From assembly GCA_023432985.1 (NCBI GenBank), contig JAEZEQ010000025.1:1-42543 (forward strand): a DNA stretch of 42,543 nt, written 5' to 3'. Shown here piece after piece: positions 9,038-17,355 of the stretch. The stretch comes from Bacteroidota bacterium. GTDB taxonomy: Bacteria > Bacteroidota > Bacteroidia > CAIKAF01. The notes beneath the pieces were generated by a model. It saw only the letters and a list, made by a program, of their open reading frames with translations. It ran no database searches and was not told where the DNA came from. Both the position numbers and the translations under genes were made by a program. Position 1 is the stretch's first letter. Each line of letters opens with the position of its first letter.

Positions 9038-10141
9038 ATGGACTTGTTACGGACATCTAACGGGCATTTATTAATTACCGTCCTCGGAATCGGTATGTTG
9101 CTGTGTGCAATTTCCTTATTCCTTACAGTCTTGCTGAATAAAATTTTACTTAAATTTTCAACCAATTTAGGTGTCAGAGATCAGAAATCGGTTCAAGTAC
9201 GTTGGTCGACTCATGCCAAACCTGCCTTAGGTGGTGTAGCTTTTTACCTGTTCTTTCTCTTTTCATTTTTGTTTTATTTCATTTTTTTTGAAATCGAACT
9301 AAATCAAAGACTCGAATTTCTCTCCTTTCTGATAGTCTGTAGTGTGGCTTTTTTGATGGGATTGGTAGACGATGCCTATAATACCAAACCTTGGCTCAAA
9401 TTTTCGGTCCAACTGTTTTGCGCAGGAATTTTTATTTTATCGGGAAATTATATCAAAACATTCCCATACGAATTTTTCAATTATTTTATCACCATTATTT
9501 GGGTAATTGGAGTAATGAACTCCATTAATATGCTCGATAATATGGATGGAATTACCACATCGGTTTCTTGGTCTATTGTATTTGCAATCATTCTCTTAAT
9601 CCTCTTTAATCCGAGCCCCTCTTTCTTTTATCTGATTATTAGTCTGGGTGTTCTGGGTAGTCTGACCGGATTTTTTTATCATAATTGGTTCCCGAGCAAA
9701 ATGTTTATGGGCGATTCGGGCAGTCAATTTCTCGGTATATTTTTGGCATGGATGGGGGTTCGCTTTTTTTGGAACGGACTTGATTTTTATGGAGAACCTA
9801 TACAAGCCAAACAAATTTTAATGGTTGCCCTGATGTTTATCGCCCCGATTTCGGATACAACTACGGTTACCATCAATCGACTTTTACGTCGCTCATCCCC
9901 ATTTAAAGGAGGCCGCGATCATACCACCCATGCCTTATCCTATAACGGCTGGGCCCAAAGACACATAGCCTTGTTATACTTGTTTCTGACTCTGTTCAGT
10001 GGTGTTTTAGTCCTCGTGGCCATTCATATAAATCCCGTGTGGAATCATGTATTCACCGCAATTGGCGCACTTTATTTTCTATGCGTATTTTCCATCTTGT
10101 TTTATAGTACCAAGACCAAAGCTTTTAAACAAAAGCAATAA
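9038..10141 (+). CDS. WecA/TagO-like undecaprenyl-phosphate sugar-1-P transferase
   Basis: Polytopic membrane enzyme of 367 aa from the MraY/WecA superfamily. It transfers a HexNAc-1-phosphate (GlcNAc-1-P in WecA) from UDP to undecaprenyl phosphate and so starts a glycan. Catalytic motifs are visible in order: LVDDAYNTKPWLKF, NSINMLDNMDGITT, KMFMGDSGSQFLG and the cytoplasmic His loop GGRDHTTHAL. The GGRDHTTHAL form fits the WecA/TagO branch rather than peptidoglycan MraY. The frame is open from 8894 inside rfbC, but ATG 9038, 1 nt after the rfbC stop, gives the proper N-terminal TM helix. It is the last gene of the polysaccharide block and is followed by a hairpin terminator. Confidence 0.9.
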   Translation: MDLLRTSNGHLLITVLGIGMLLCAISLFLTVLLNKILLKFSTNLGVRDQKSVQVRWSTHAKPALGGVAFYLFFLFSFLFYFIFFEIELNQRLEFLSFLIVCSVAFLMGLVDDAYNTKPWLKFSVQLFCAGIFILSGNYIKTFPYEFFNYFITIIWVIGVMNSINMLDNMDGITTSVSWSIVFAIILLILFNPSPSFFYLIISLGVLGSLTGFFYHNWFPSKMFMGDSGSQFLGIFLAWMGVRFFWNGLDFYGEPIQAKQILMVALMFIAPISDTTTVTINRLLRRSSPFKGGRDHTTHALSYNGWAQRHIALLYLFLTLFSGVLVLVAIHINPVWNHVFTAIGALYFLCVFSILFYSTKTKAFKQKQ

Positions 10142-10148
10142 TCTCATT

Positions 10149-10178
10149 CTGTTTCTTGCTTATTTAAGAAACAGTTTT
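10149..10178 (+). terminator. Hairpin terminator after the polysaccharide operon
   Basis: CTGTTTCTT (10149-10157) pairs perfectly with AAGAAACAG (10166-10174) over an 8-nt loop, and TTTTG follows. It lies 7 nt behind the stop of the WecA-like gene and overlaps the end of the oppositely oriented small gene at 10164-10325. Confidence 0.65.
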
Positions 10179-10325
10179 GTACAACAACAAGAGTAGGCCA
10201 ATTAGAAATAATAAGATCGAAATGCGATTAATCCCATGCATCATACGCAGGTTGAATCCATCCTTTTTGTCTTTCTTTTCGAACAGAGTTAAGGGATTCA
10301 GATAGTATAATATTCTTTTCCACAT
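10164..10325 (-). CDS. 53-aa membrane protein downstream of leuS
   Basis: A short open frame starts at ATG 10325, 4 nt after the leuS stop codon, and encodes 53 residues. The first half is basic and aromatic (MWKRILYYLNPLTLFEKKD), the middle carries FNLRMMHGINRIS, and the second half is one predicted membrane helix (ISILLFLIGLLLLLYK). The layout of soluble basic N-terminus, NLRxMHxINRIS-like motif and single TM resembles a small uncharacterised family I associate with Bacteroidota (possibly DUF6728); I am not certain of that name. Its tight coupling to leuS argues that it is translated. The function is unknown. Confidence 0.75.
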   Translation of the reverse strand: MWKRILYYLNPLTLFEKKDKKDGFNLRMMHGINRISILLFLIGLLLLLYKTVS

Positions 10326-10329
10326 AGGT

Positions 10330-13098
10330 CTAACCCATTACAATATTTACAATTCGCTTAGGCACCACGATTACCTTTTTTATACTTTTTCCTTCCAGCC
10401 AACGGGTTGTTTTTTCGTCTTCACGCACAATTTTTTCGATTTCATCGGCAGGCATATCGCTTGGTAATTCGATCTGATAGCGCATTTTCCCATTAAAAGA
10501 AACAGGATATAAAAATGAAGCTTCGACAAGGAATTGTGGATTGAAAGTAGGAAAGGAGGCATAAGCTACACTCTGTGTATGTCCCATTTTTTGCCATAAT
10601 TCTTCGGCCATATGCGGAGCAAATGGAGAAAGAAGTATGCATAATGGTTCCAAAATTTCGCGCTGATTGGCTTTCAATTCCGAAAGTTCATTTACACAAA
10701 TCATAAATGCACTGACACAGGTATTGAAACTAAAACGTTCTATATCTTCCGAGATACGTTTAATCAGCGTATGCAAGGCTTTTCTTTCTTTACTTCCGGC
10801 TTCACTTTCCGAAATGGAAAAGCCGTCTTTGCTGTGAAATAAATGCCAGAATTTTCTCAAAAAGCGGTGTGTACCTTCTATACCATTTGTATTCCAGGGT
10901 TTACTTTGTTCGAGCGGACCCAAAAACATTTCGTATAAGCGCAATGTATCGGCTCCATAGGCCTCAACAATCTGATCCGGATTTACCACATTGTGTTTGG
11001 ATTTCGACATTTTTTCGATTTCCACACCACATATATATTGATCATTTTCCAGAATAAATTCGGCCTGTTCGAATTCACTTCTCCATTTTCTGAATGCATC
11101 CAGATCCAATACATCATTATGTACCATATTCACATCTACATGCAGGGCGCTTACTTCGTATTGGTCGATTAATCCGTGCGATACAAAGCGATTGGTTCCG
11201 TTTATTCTGTAGACAAAATTACTTCGTCCCTGAATCATACCCTGATTCACCAGCTTTTTAAAGGGTTCATTCTGGGGCACAAGATTATAATCGAAGAGTA
11301 CTTTATTCCAAAATCTACTATACAATAAATGGCCAACGGCATGTTCTGTTCCGCCAACATATAAGTCGACCTCTTTCCAATATTTCAGAGCATCGGCTGA
11401 GGCGAAAGTATGCTTATTATCCGGATCCATAAAGCGGAGGAAATACCAGGAACTTCCGGCAAAACCCGGCATTGTATCCGTTTCTAATGGATAGCCGTCA
11501 TATTTCCAATTCTCGAGTTTAGCGAGGGGACTTTCGGGTTTACCTGTGGGTTTAAAATCATCCATTTCGGGTAACTCCAACGGTAAATCCGATTCCGGAA
11601 CCGCGGTTGCCACTCCGTTTTTATAATAAATAGGAAATGGTTCGCCCCAATATCTTTGGCGACTGAAATTAGCATCTCTCAGTCGGAATTGCACCTTTTT
11701 TTTGCCCAAAGCCTTTTCTTCCAGTAAGGCTATACAACGCTTTTGTGCTTCGGAAACAGTAAGTCCGTTCATAAAATCGGATTGCATCAAAATACCATCT
11801 TTGGTTTCATAGGCCTCCTCTAAAATTTCGGCCGTTGCATCTCCGGAAGACACCACCTGAATAATGGGCAGATCAAATTGTTTCGCAAAGCGAAAATCTC
11901 TCGCATCATGCGCGGGCACGGCCATTACAGCTCCTGATCCATATCCGGCAAGAATATAATCGCCAATCCATATAGGCAATAATTTTCCCGTAAAAGGATG
12001 CTTGGCATAAGAACCGGTAAATACGCCCGTCACATTTTTGACATCTGCCTGGCGTTCGCGCTCACTGCGTTTTTTTGCCCAGTTTATATAAGTTTCGACT
12101 TCTACTTTTTGTTCGCTTGTGGTCAACTTTCTGACCCATTCACTTTCCGGGGCTAATACCATAAAGCTTGCACCAAAAATAGTGTCGGGGCGGGTTGTGA
12201 AAATCTCCAAACTTTCTCCCGATTCAAGCGGAAACCAAATAAGAGCTCCTTCGCTTTTTCCAATCCAGTTTCTTTGCATTTCTTTTAGAGAGTCTGACCA
12301 TTCCAGATCTTCCAAATCCTCCAATAAGCGATCGGCATATGCCGTTATACGCAAAAACCATTGACGCATTCTTTTTCGCTCTACGGGATGTCCGCCTCTT
12401 TCGCTCAATCCATCCTTCACCTCATCATTGGCCAGCACAGTACCCAGAGCTTCGCACCAATTAACATAAGCATGACTTTGATAGGCCAGGCGATAATGCA
12501 TCAAAATATCGCTTCTTTGCATTTCATTCATAGCCTGCCATTCCTCAGCACTAAAGTTGGCATGTGCATCATGAAAAGCAGGGATATCCGCACTTCCGTC
12601 ATTTTCGAAAAGCACAACCAGTTCGTCTATAGGACGAGCTTTTTGCAATTCGGTATCATACCAAGAGCTAAATAATTGTAAAAATATCCATTGAGTCCAC
12701 TTATAATATTCCGGTTCGGATGTATAAAACATACGATCCCAATCGTAAGAAAATCCGATATTTTTTAATTGTTCTATATATCGGGCCGAGTTTTCGCGCG
12801 TGGTAATCGAAGGATGTTTGCCCGTACTGATTGCATATTGTTCGGCCGGTAATCCGAATGCATCGAATCCCATGGGATGCAATACATTAAAGCCTTTGAG
12901 GCGTTGTACCCGGGCAATTATATCGCTGGCTATATATCCCAGTGGATGGCCTACATGTAAACCTGCCCCGGAAGGGTATGGAAACATGTCGAGCACGTAA
13001 AATTTAGGTTTATCGGAATGATTTCCGACAGCAAAAGTCTTATTATCTTCCCAGTAACTACGCCATTTATTTTCAATGGCACTGAAGTTATATTCCAT
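10330..13098 (-). CDS. leuS: Leucyl-tRNA synthetase
   Basis: Class Ia aminoacyl-tRNA synthetase (922 aa) that charges tRNA-Leu. The HIGH signature is HVGH at residues 48-51 (GAGLHVGHPLG) and KMSKS is intact at about 696-700. A large CP1 editing insertion lies between them, with the conserved threonine-rich segment TTRPDTIFGASF and the aspartate-containing AVPAHDARDF. The anticodon-binding domain follows the catalytic core. A GTG at 13104 opens the frame, but ATG 13098 (MEYNFSAIENKW) matches the family start. The upstream TATCTTCG box suggests its own promoter. The 53-aa gene behind it probably shares the mRNA. Confidence 0.98.
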   Translation of the reverse strand: MEYNFSAIENKWRSYWEDNKTFAVGNHSDKPKFYVLDMFPYPSGAGLHVGHPLGYIASDIIARVQRLKGFNVLHPMGFDAFGLPAEQYAISTGKHPSITTRENSARYIEQLKNIGFSYDWDRMFYTSEPEYYKWTQWIFLQLFSSWYDTELQKARPIDELVVLFENDGSADIPAFHDAHANFSAEEWQAMNEMQRSDILMHYRLAYQSHAYVNWCEALGTVLANDEVKDGLSERGGHPVERKRMRQWFLRITAYADRLLEDLEDLEWSDSLKEMQRNWIGKSEGALIWFPLESGESLEIFTTRPDTIFGASFMVLAPESEWVRKLTTSEQKVEVETYINWAKKRSERERQADVKNVTGVFTGSYAKHPFTGKLLPIWIGDYILAGYGSGAVMAVPAHDARDFRFAKQFDLPIIQVVSSGDATAEILEEAYETKDGILMQSDFMNGLTVSEAQKRCIALLEEKALGKKKVQFRLRDANFSRQRYWGEPFPIYYKNGVATAVPESDLPLELPEMDDFKPTGKPESPLAKLENWKYDGYPLETDTMPGFAGSSWYFLRFMDPDNKHTFASADALKYWKEVDLYVGGTEHAVGHLLYSRFWNKVLFDYNLVPQNEPFKKLVNQGMIQGRSNFVYRINGTNRFVSHGLIDQYEVSALHVDVNMVHNDVLDLDAFRKWRSEFEQAEFILENDQYICGVEIEKMSKSKHNVVNPDQIVEAYGADTLRLYEMFLGPLEQSKPWNTNGIEGTHRFLRKFWHLFHSKDGFSISESEAGSKERKALHTLIKRISEDIERFSFNTCVSAFMICVNELSELKANQREILEPLCILLSPFAPHMAEELWQKMGHTQSVAYASFPTFNPQFLVEASFLYPVSFNGKMRYQIELPSDMPADEIEKIVREDEKTTRWLEGKSIKKVIVVPKRIVNIVMG

Positions 13099-13117
13099 CT
13101 TCACTCAATTTGAGCTG

Positions 13118-13125
13118 CGAAGATA
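13118..13125 (-). promoter_or_regulatory. leuS -7-like box TATCTTCG
   Basis: A minus-strand near-match to TAnnTTTG (one mismatch) lies 20 nt before the leuS ATG. No convincing -33 TTG at the expected spacing was found. Confidence 0.35.
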
Positions 13126-13193
13126 CGATTTTTAGAGGGCAATTCTAAATGCCTCTACCTATTTTTGCCACTAAAAACAGGAATAGATTAGCC

Positions 13194-14087
13194 TTATTTA
13201 GGCAATTGATAATTGGTTTCTTTTACGGCATCGGGGTATACTAATTTTTGAATCAGCAAATCGGATTTTTCATCGGGAACCAGATCTATTTGCTGCAATC
13301 TTTTCAGAGCCATTTTCAGTATTTCGGTGTCCACACCCAGCTTCGTATTCCATTCCACTTCGGCATACCATCTTACGGCATCGAAGTGGGTGAGCCCGAA
13401 TTCGGATGCAATGGTATTGACTAAATTTCCGGAATTGATCATTGCTTCTGTTTGTTTATGTATACTTAAGAAATACTGACGCAAATTTTCATATCCGATT
13501 TTACTAATAAAATCATTATGGGCTACGATGCAGAAAGATGGCCATGGTGTGGGCACTTCCCCAATTCTTTCGAATTCTCCATTATGCACAAAAGGCATGG
13601 TAATGTATTTTTCCCAAAAGAATAAATCGGCACTTCCATTTGCCAATGCCTCTCGGGCTCCATTTAAGTCCTTCACGATCACAAAATCGTCCTCGCTTAT
13701 TGTGTATCCCAATTGTTTGGCAAGCACTTTGGGGATAAGATGTGAACCGGAAAGCAGGCGACTTATGGCAATTTTTTTATTCTGAATATTGGGGAATTCG
13801 ATTCCGGCTCCGGCTTTGGTATGTATGCCCCAGATGAGGGGACTGTCGACATAAAATTTTAAAATTTGGGCAGGAATGCCATTCAAAATGCCGGCTACAG
13901 CTCCCTCGGTAAGTAGGGTAGCTATTTGCAATTCGTTATCGGCAAATGCTTTCAACATGGCTCCCGTGCCTCCCGGATAAGCTTTCCACTCGGCTTGAAT
14001 GGGGTGTAAATTATGCTGATTTAACCCATAATAAATGGGAATATTGAAATGTTCAGGGACTCCGCCAAAAATGATTTTTTCTTCCAT
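13194..14087 (-). CDS. Cytoplasmic periplasmic-binding-protein-fold protein (Ca3427-like)
   Basis: This 297-aa protein has the type II periplasmic binding fold of the NMT1/SsuA group: FGGVPEHFNIPIYYGL near the N-terminus, then YPGGTGAMLKAF, LLTEGAVAGIL, SPLIWGIHT, ISRLLSGSHLIPK, LFFWEKYITMP and GEVPTPWPSFCIVA. These match my recollection of the subgroup named after Candida Ca3427, which also lacks a secretion signal. The sequence begins directly with the domain, so there is no signal peptide or lipobox. No ABC permease or ATPase gene is nearby. It is the last gene of the anmK-nadE operon, 5 nt behind its neighbour. A cytoplasmic ligand-binding or enzymatic role, as known for MqnA/MqnD, is more likely than transport. 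Ligand unknown. Confidence 0.75.
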   Translation of the reverse strand: MEEKIIFGGVPEHFNIPIYYGLNQHNLHPIQAEWKAYPGGTGAMLKAFADNELQIATLLTEGAVAGILNGIPAQILKFYVDSPLIWGIHTKAGAGIEFPNIQNKKIAISRLLSGSHLIPKVLAKQLGYTISEDDFVIVKDLNGAREALANGSADLFFWEKYITMPFVHNGEFERIGEVPTPWPSFCIVAHNDFISKIGYENLRQYFLSIHKQTEAMINSGNLVNTIASEFGLTHFDAVRWYAEVEWNTKLGVDTEILKMALKRLQQIDLVPDEKSDLLIQKLVYPDAVKETNYQLPK

Positions 14088-14092
14088 ATGTT

Positions 14093-14557
14093 TTAAAAGG
14101 ATAAAACCTTTATAGTCGTTTTGTCTTGCAATTTAAAAGCAAGTAATTTGTATCTTTTTTGGTTTTTACCCTCAATAGAATACCATTTTTCTCCCTTTAC
14201 TTCGCGCATAAATTTCGATTCAATACCTTCTAACAACAGGTCCAACTGTTGGCCCGACTCCTGGGAAACCAGAAAATATTGTTCGCATTTTTTATAAATC
14301 AGTTCTACTTTTCCTTCTCCATCGGGTAGAAAAAAATGGGCACAAAATCCGGGTTGCACTTCAGTCGTATAGCCGTTTAATTCGAATAATGCACGCACAT
14401 TATCGGCATCGAGGAGGTAAAACTCTACCAGATTCTCGGGCGTTAATGCGGCTATTTTCCCTTTACGACAAGAGGAACAGGAGTCGAATTGTGGTTTTTG
14501 AGCATAAGTTGTGGCCGCCCCCAGGCAAACAAATAAAATAAGCAATCGTTTTATCAT
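14093..14557 (-). CDS. Secreted hypothetical protein with CxxC
   Basis: A protein of about 154 aa with a clear signal peptide (MIKRLLILFVCLGAATTYAQ), so exported to the periplasm or beyond. The mature part opens with CSSCRKGKIAALTPENL. A third cysteine lies in QPGFCAHFFLP and a fourth in YKKCEQYF. The rest is mixed alpha/beta with many charged residues and no domain I recognise. ATG 14557 overlaps the nadE stop as ATGA, the usual sign of coupling; ATG 14563 (two residues longer) is the alternative. The four cysteines would allow disulfides or metal binding. It sits between nadE and the binding-fold gene, with no evidence for a link to NAD. Confidence 0.75.
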   Translation of the reverse strand: MIKRLLILFVCLGAATTYAQKPQFDSCSSCRKGKIAALTPENLVEFYLLDADNVRALFELNGYTTEVQPGFCAHFFLPDGEGKVELIYKKCEQYFLVSQESGQQLDLLLEGIESKFMREVKGEKWYSIEGKNQKRYKLLAFKLQDKTTIKVLSF

Positions 14558-16191
14558 TTCCATTCATCTAAATATTTAGCAACTATAGGCAATCTGCGTC
14601 CGGGTCCAAAGGCCTTGTCGGATATACGCAGGATAGGAGGGGTTTGTTTTCTTTTAAATTCCACTTTATTGACCAGTCGCAATATTCTGTGCAATAACTG
14701 AGGATCATAGCCTTTTCCGATGATTTCATCGGGGCTCATTTTTTCTTCTATATAATGAAATAAAATGGGATCTAAAATGGCATAATCGGGCAGACTATCG
14801 CTGTCTTTCTGGCCGGGACGTAGTTCGGCGCTCGGTGCTTTAATGATGCTGTTATGGGGAATAATTTCCTTATTTCGGTTTATATATTGCGCCAGGGCAT
14901 ATACTTCCGTTTTGTATACATCTCCCAATACGGCCAATCCGCCATTCATATCTCCGTAAAGTGTTCCATATCCAACCGCGGCTTCACTTTTATTGGAGGT
15001 ATTCAGCAGAATATGGTTGAATTTATTGCTGTATGCCATCAACAAGGTGCCTCGTATGCGGGATTGCAAATTTTCTTCGGTTGTATCGAAAGGCAAATCC
15101 CCGAAAATAGGATCTAAGGATGCTTCAAACTGTTTAAACAAGCTTTCTATAGGCAATGTATGATAGCTCATTTTCAGGTTTTGGGCCAATTGTTCGGCAT
15201 CGGTTATTGAGTGATCGGAACTAAAAGCGGAGGGCATTAAAATTCCCGTCACATTTTCACTCCCAAGGGCTTCGCAAGCCAGAGCTGCCGTAAGTGCACT
15301 GTCAATCCCCCCACTCAGTCCGATCAAGGCTTTAGTAAACCCCATTTTGTTGAAATAATCCTTAATACCACAGATCAGAGCTGAATAAATTTTTTCCGAT
15401 TTATCTTCTTCGGCTAAAGGAATGGGAGCGGGTAAATTATCCGTATCTACTATGAGTAAATCCTCCCCGAAACCTTGGGCTTTGGCGATAATCTCGCCTT
15501 GAGCATTGGCCACCATGCTATTTCCATCGAAAATAAGTTCGGTTTGAGCTCCCCAATAATTCACATAAAACAGCGGAATATTTCCTTGTTTCGCCCAATA
15601 AGAAATCACATTCCGGCGCTTTTCTGATTGAGAATAGGAAAAGGGAGATGCCGAAATATTGATGGCAAAATCGGGATTTTCTTTCAAGAGTTCCTTCATA
15701 GGCGAAAGCGTATAGAGAGAGTCATCGTCTATATCCCAAATATCTTCACAAATGCTGAGGGCAATTTTCTTATTCTTAAAATTTATACAAGCAAAAGAAG
15801 TTGCCGGTTCGAAATAGCGGTATTCGTCGAACACATCGTAGTTGGGCAAAAGAGCTTTGTGGGCTTGGGCTATAACTTCTCCTTCGGAGAGTAGAAGTGC
15901 GGCATTGAATAAATTTTTGCCGGCGAGATTCGGGTTGGGGATGGGCGCACCAACAATAGCAGCAATGCCTTGGCAATGTTGGGCAATATGGAGTATAGAT
16001 TCCCAGCCGGATTGAATAAAATGCTCAAATTCCAAAAAATCCTGAGGCGGATATCCGCATATAGAAAGTTCGGGAAATACGACCAAATCGGCACCTTGGT
16101 TTTTTGCTTTAGAAATAACCTCGATAATTTTGGCACTATTTCCTTCAAAATCGCCTATGATTACATTAATTTGTCCCAGCGCAATTTTCAT
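14554..16191 (-). CDS. nadE: Glutamine-dependent NAD+ synthetase
   Basis: Two-domain NadE (545 aa) making NAD+ from nicotinate adenine dinucleotide with glutamine as nitrogen donor. The N-terminal nitrilase-type amidase has the full E-K-C triad: E41 (VVFPELSICGYPPQ), K112 (AHKALLPNYDVFDE) and C148 (ALSICEDIW). The C-terminal synthetase has the P-loop GLSGGIDSALTAALA (SGGIDS about 293-298), NKSEAAVGYGTLYGDMNGG for the NaAD site, and KAPSAELRPGQKDSDSLPDY. It starts 2 nt after anmK and overlaps the next gene by 4 nt, so the four genes form one operon. Confidence 0.97.
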   Translation of the reverse strand: MKIALGQINVIIGDFEGNSAKIIEVISKAKNQGADLVVFPELSICGYPPQDFLEFEHFIQSGWESILHIAQHCQGIAAIVGAPIPNPNLAGKNLFNAALLLSEGEVIAQAHKALLPNYDVFDEYRYFEPATSFACINFKNKKIALSICEDIWDIDDDSLYTLSPMKELLKENPDFAINISASPFSYSQSEKRRNVISYWAKQGNIPLFYVNYWGAQTELIFDGNSMVANAQGEIIAKAQGFGEDLLIVDTDNLPAPIPLAEEDKSEKIYSALICGIKDYFNKMGFTKALIGLSGGIDSALTAALACEALGSENVTGILMPSAFSSDHSITDAEQLAQNLKMSYHTLPIESLFKQFEASLDPIFGDLPFDTTEENLQSRIRGTLLMAYSNKFNHILLNTSNKSEAAVGYGTLYGDMNGGLAVLGDVYKTEVYALAQYINRNKEIIPHNSIIKAPSAELRPGQKDSDSLPDYAILDPILFHYIEEKMSPDEIIGKGYDPQLLHRILRLVNKVEFKRKQTPPILRISDKAFGPGRRLPIVAKYLDEWK

Positions 16192-16193
16192 AA

Positions 16194-17237
16194 TCAGACT
16201 TTATATAAGGCTCCACCGATCGAATTTCTGGAGGCTCCGGTTACACTTTCGTAAATATTTTCCATATCGTTCACATATAAAAAGCCTAAAAAGGCAAAGA
16301 TCAGGGCCTCTTTAAAGTCCACAGTTTCCCTATCCGGAATCACTATATTTTTAACGCTCAATTCCTTTATTCTTTCCATAAGAAAAGTATTATGTACACC
16401 ACCCCCTGTAAAGAGTACATCCGTTCCTTCAATGGCATTAATGGCATTAGAAATGCGGATAGCGATATGTTCCACAAAGCTGCGCATAAAAGTTTCGGCG
16501 TCATAATCTTTGAGGTACATAAAAATATTTTTATTGACCCATTCTGCACCGAGTGATTTGGCACCTTTTTCTTTATAGAAGGGCAGGTTATTGAGCCAGA
16601 TCAGCAGGTCTTCGTTTAAGTTTCCCTTTCGGGCGATAGCACCGTCAAAGTCGTAACTTTCTCCAAAATTACCGGCCAGTTTATTCAGAACCATATTACA
16701 GGGACATACATCGAATCCTCTTCGGTTTCCGTTTTTATCTTCGAAAGAAATATTGGCTATACCGCCTAAGTTTATCGTTGCGGCATAATTGGGAAATAGG
16801 TAAGCATCTCCGGCCGGCACGAGGGGGGCGCCTTGGCCACCTAGTGCCAAATCTCCACTTCTGAAATCACATACCACCGGAATACCTGTAAGTTGGGCCA
16901 ATACGGCTCCACTTCCAAGTTGAAAAGTATACTTTTCTTCCGGCATATGAAACAAGGTATGACCGTGTGACGCAATATAATCGGGTTTCGTTTCCCCTTT
17001 CAAAAAATCAAGAATAGATTCGGCAAAGAAATAAGATAATTTGCTGTTCCATTGAGCCAATTCGACAGCATTCCATTCAAATACATTCGACAAAGCAAAG
17101 CTTATATGTTTGGGGTAGGGTATGGTTTCAGATTTAAATATCTGATATGTAAATTGCCCTTTCTCCGATACAAAGTCGCATAGTATCAAATCAATTCCAT
17201 CCAAAGATGTGCCCGACATTAGTCCTAATATCCTCAT
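16194..17237 (-). CDS. anmK: Anhydro-N-acetylmuramic acid kinase
   Basis: Cytoplasmic sugar kinase of the actin-like ATPase fold (347 aa). It opens the 1,6-anhydro ring of anhydroMurNAc and phosphorylates it to MurNAc-6-P during recycling of cell-wall fragments. The diagnostic N-terminal motif GLMSGTSLDGID is at residues 5-16. SHGHTLFHMP, DFRSGDLALGGQGAPLVPAGD (split over the active site), NLGGIANIS and the C-terminal FTGGGVHNTFLM complete the family pattern. It is the first gene of a four-gene operon with nadE and has a TAATTTTG -7 box 20 nt ahead of its ATG. Confidence 0.97.
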   Translation of the reverse strand: MRILGLMSGTSLDGIDLILCDFVSEKGQFTYQIFKSETIPYPKHISFALSNVFEWNAVELAQWNSKLSYFFAESILDFLKGETKPDYIASHGHTLFHMPEEKYTFQLGSGAVLAQLTGIPVVCDFRSGDLALGGQGAPLVPAGDAYLFPNYAATINLGGIANISFEDKNGNRRGFDVCPCNMVLNKLAGNFGESYDFDGAIARKGNLNEDLLIWLNNLPFYKEKGAKSLGAEWVNKNIFMYLKDYDAETFMRSFVEHIAIRISNAINAIEGTDVLFTGGGVHNTFLMERIKELSVKNIVIPDRETVDFKEALIFAFLGFLYVNDMENIYESVTGASRNSIGGALYKV

Positions 17238-17256
17238 TTCCTTCTCAAGTAAAGTG

Positions 17257-17264
17257 CAAAATTA
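17257..17264 (-). promoter_or_regulatory. anmK operon -7 box TAATTTTG
   Basis: An exact TAnnTTTG match on the minus strand ends 20 nt before the anmK ATG. It shares the 118-bp intergenic space with the divergent acyl-CoA dehydrogenase promoter. No -33 TTG is evident. Confidence 0.5.
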
Positions 17265-17329
17265 AGAATATATAGCGGAATAATCGGCTTATTTAGGCAA
17301 ATCCCATTCTCATTTTTAAAGTATTTCCT

Positions 17330-17337
17330 TACTTTTG
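17330..17337 (+). promoter_or_regulatory. Acyl-CoA dehydrogenase -7 box TACTTTTG
   Basis: An exact TAnnTTTG match followed by TGC, ending 18 nt before ATG 17356. The predicted leader is about 12-14 nt. Confidence 0.55.
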
Positions 17338-17355
17338 TGCAACTAAAAAAGTATC

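Noticed and set aside
9038..10141. Assignment as peptidoglycan MraY
   Set aside because: It is not in a division-cell-wall cluster, and its GGRDHTTHAL His loop and the polysaccharide context fit the WecA/TagO branch.
17238..17355. Riboswitch or tRNA-like structure in the anmK/acyl-CoA dehydrogenase gap
   Set aside because: The gap is only 118 bp, AT-rich, filled by two promoter boxes, and shows no stable nested stems.
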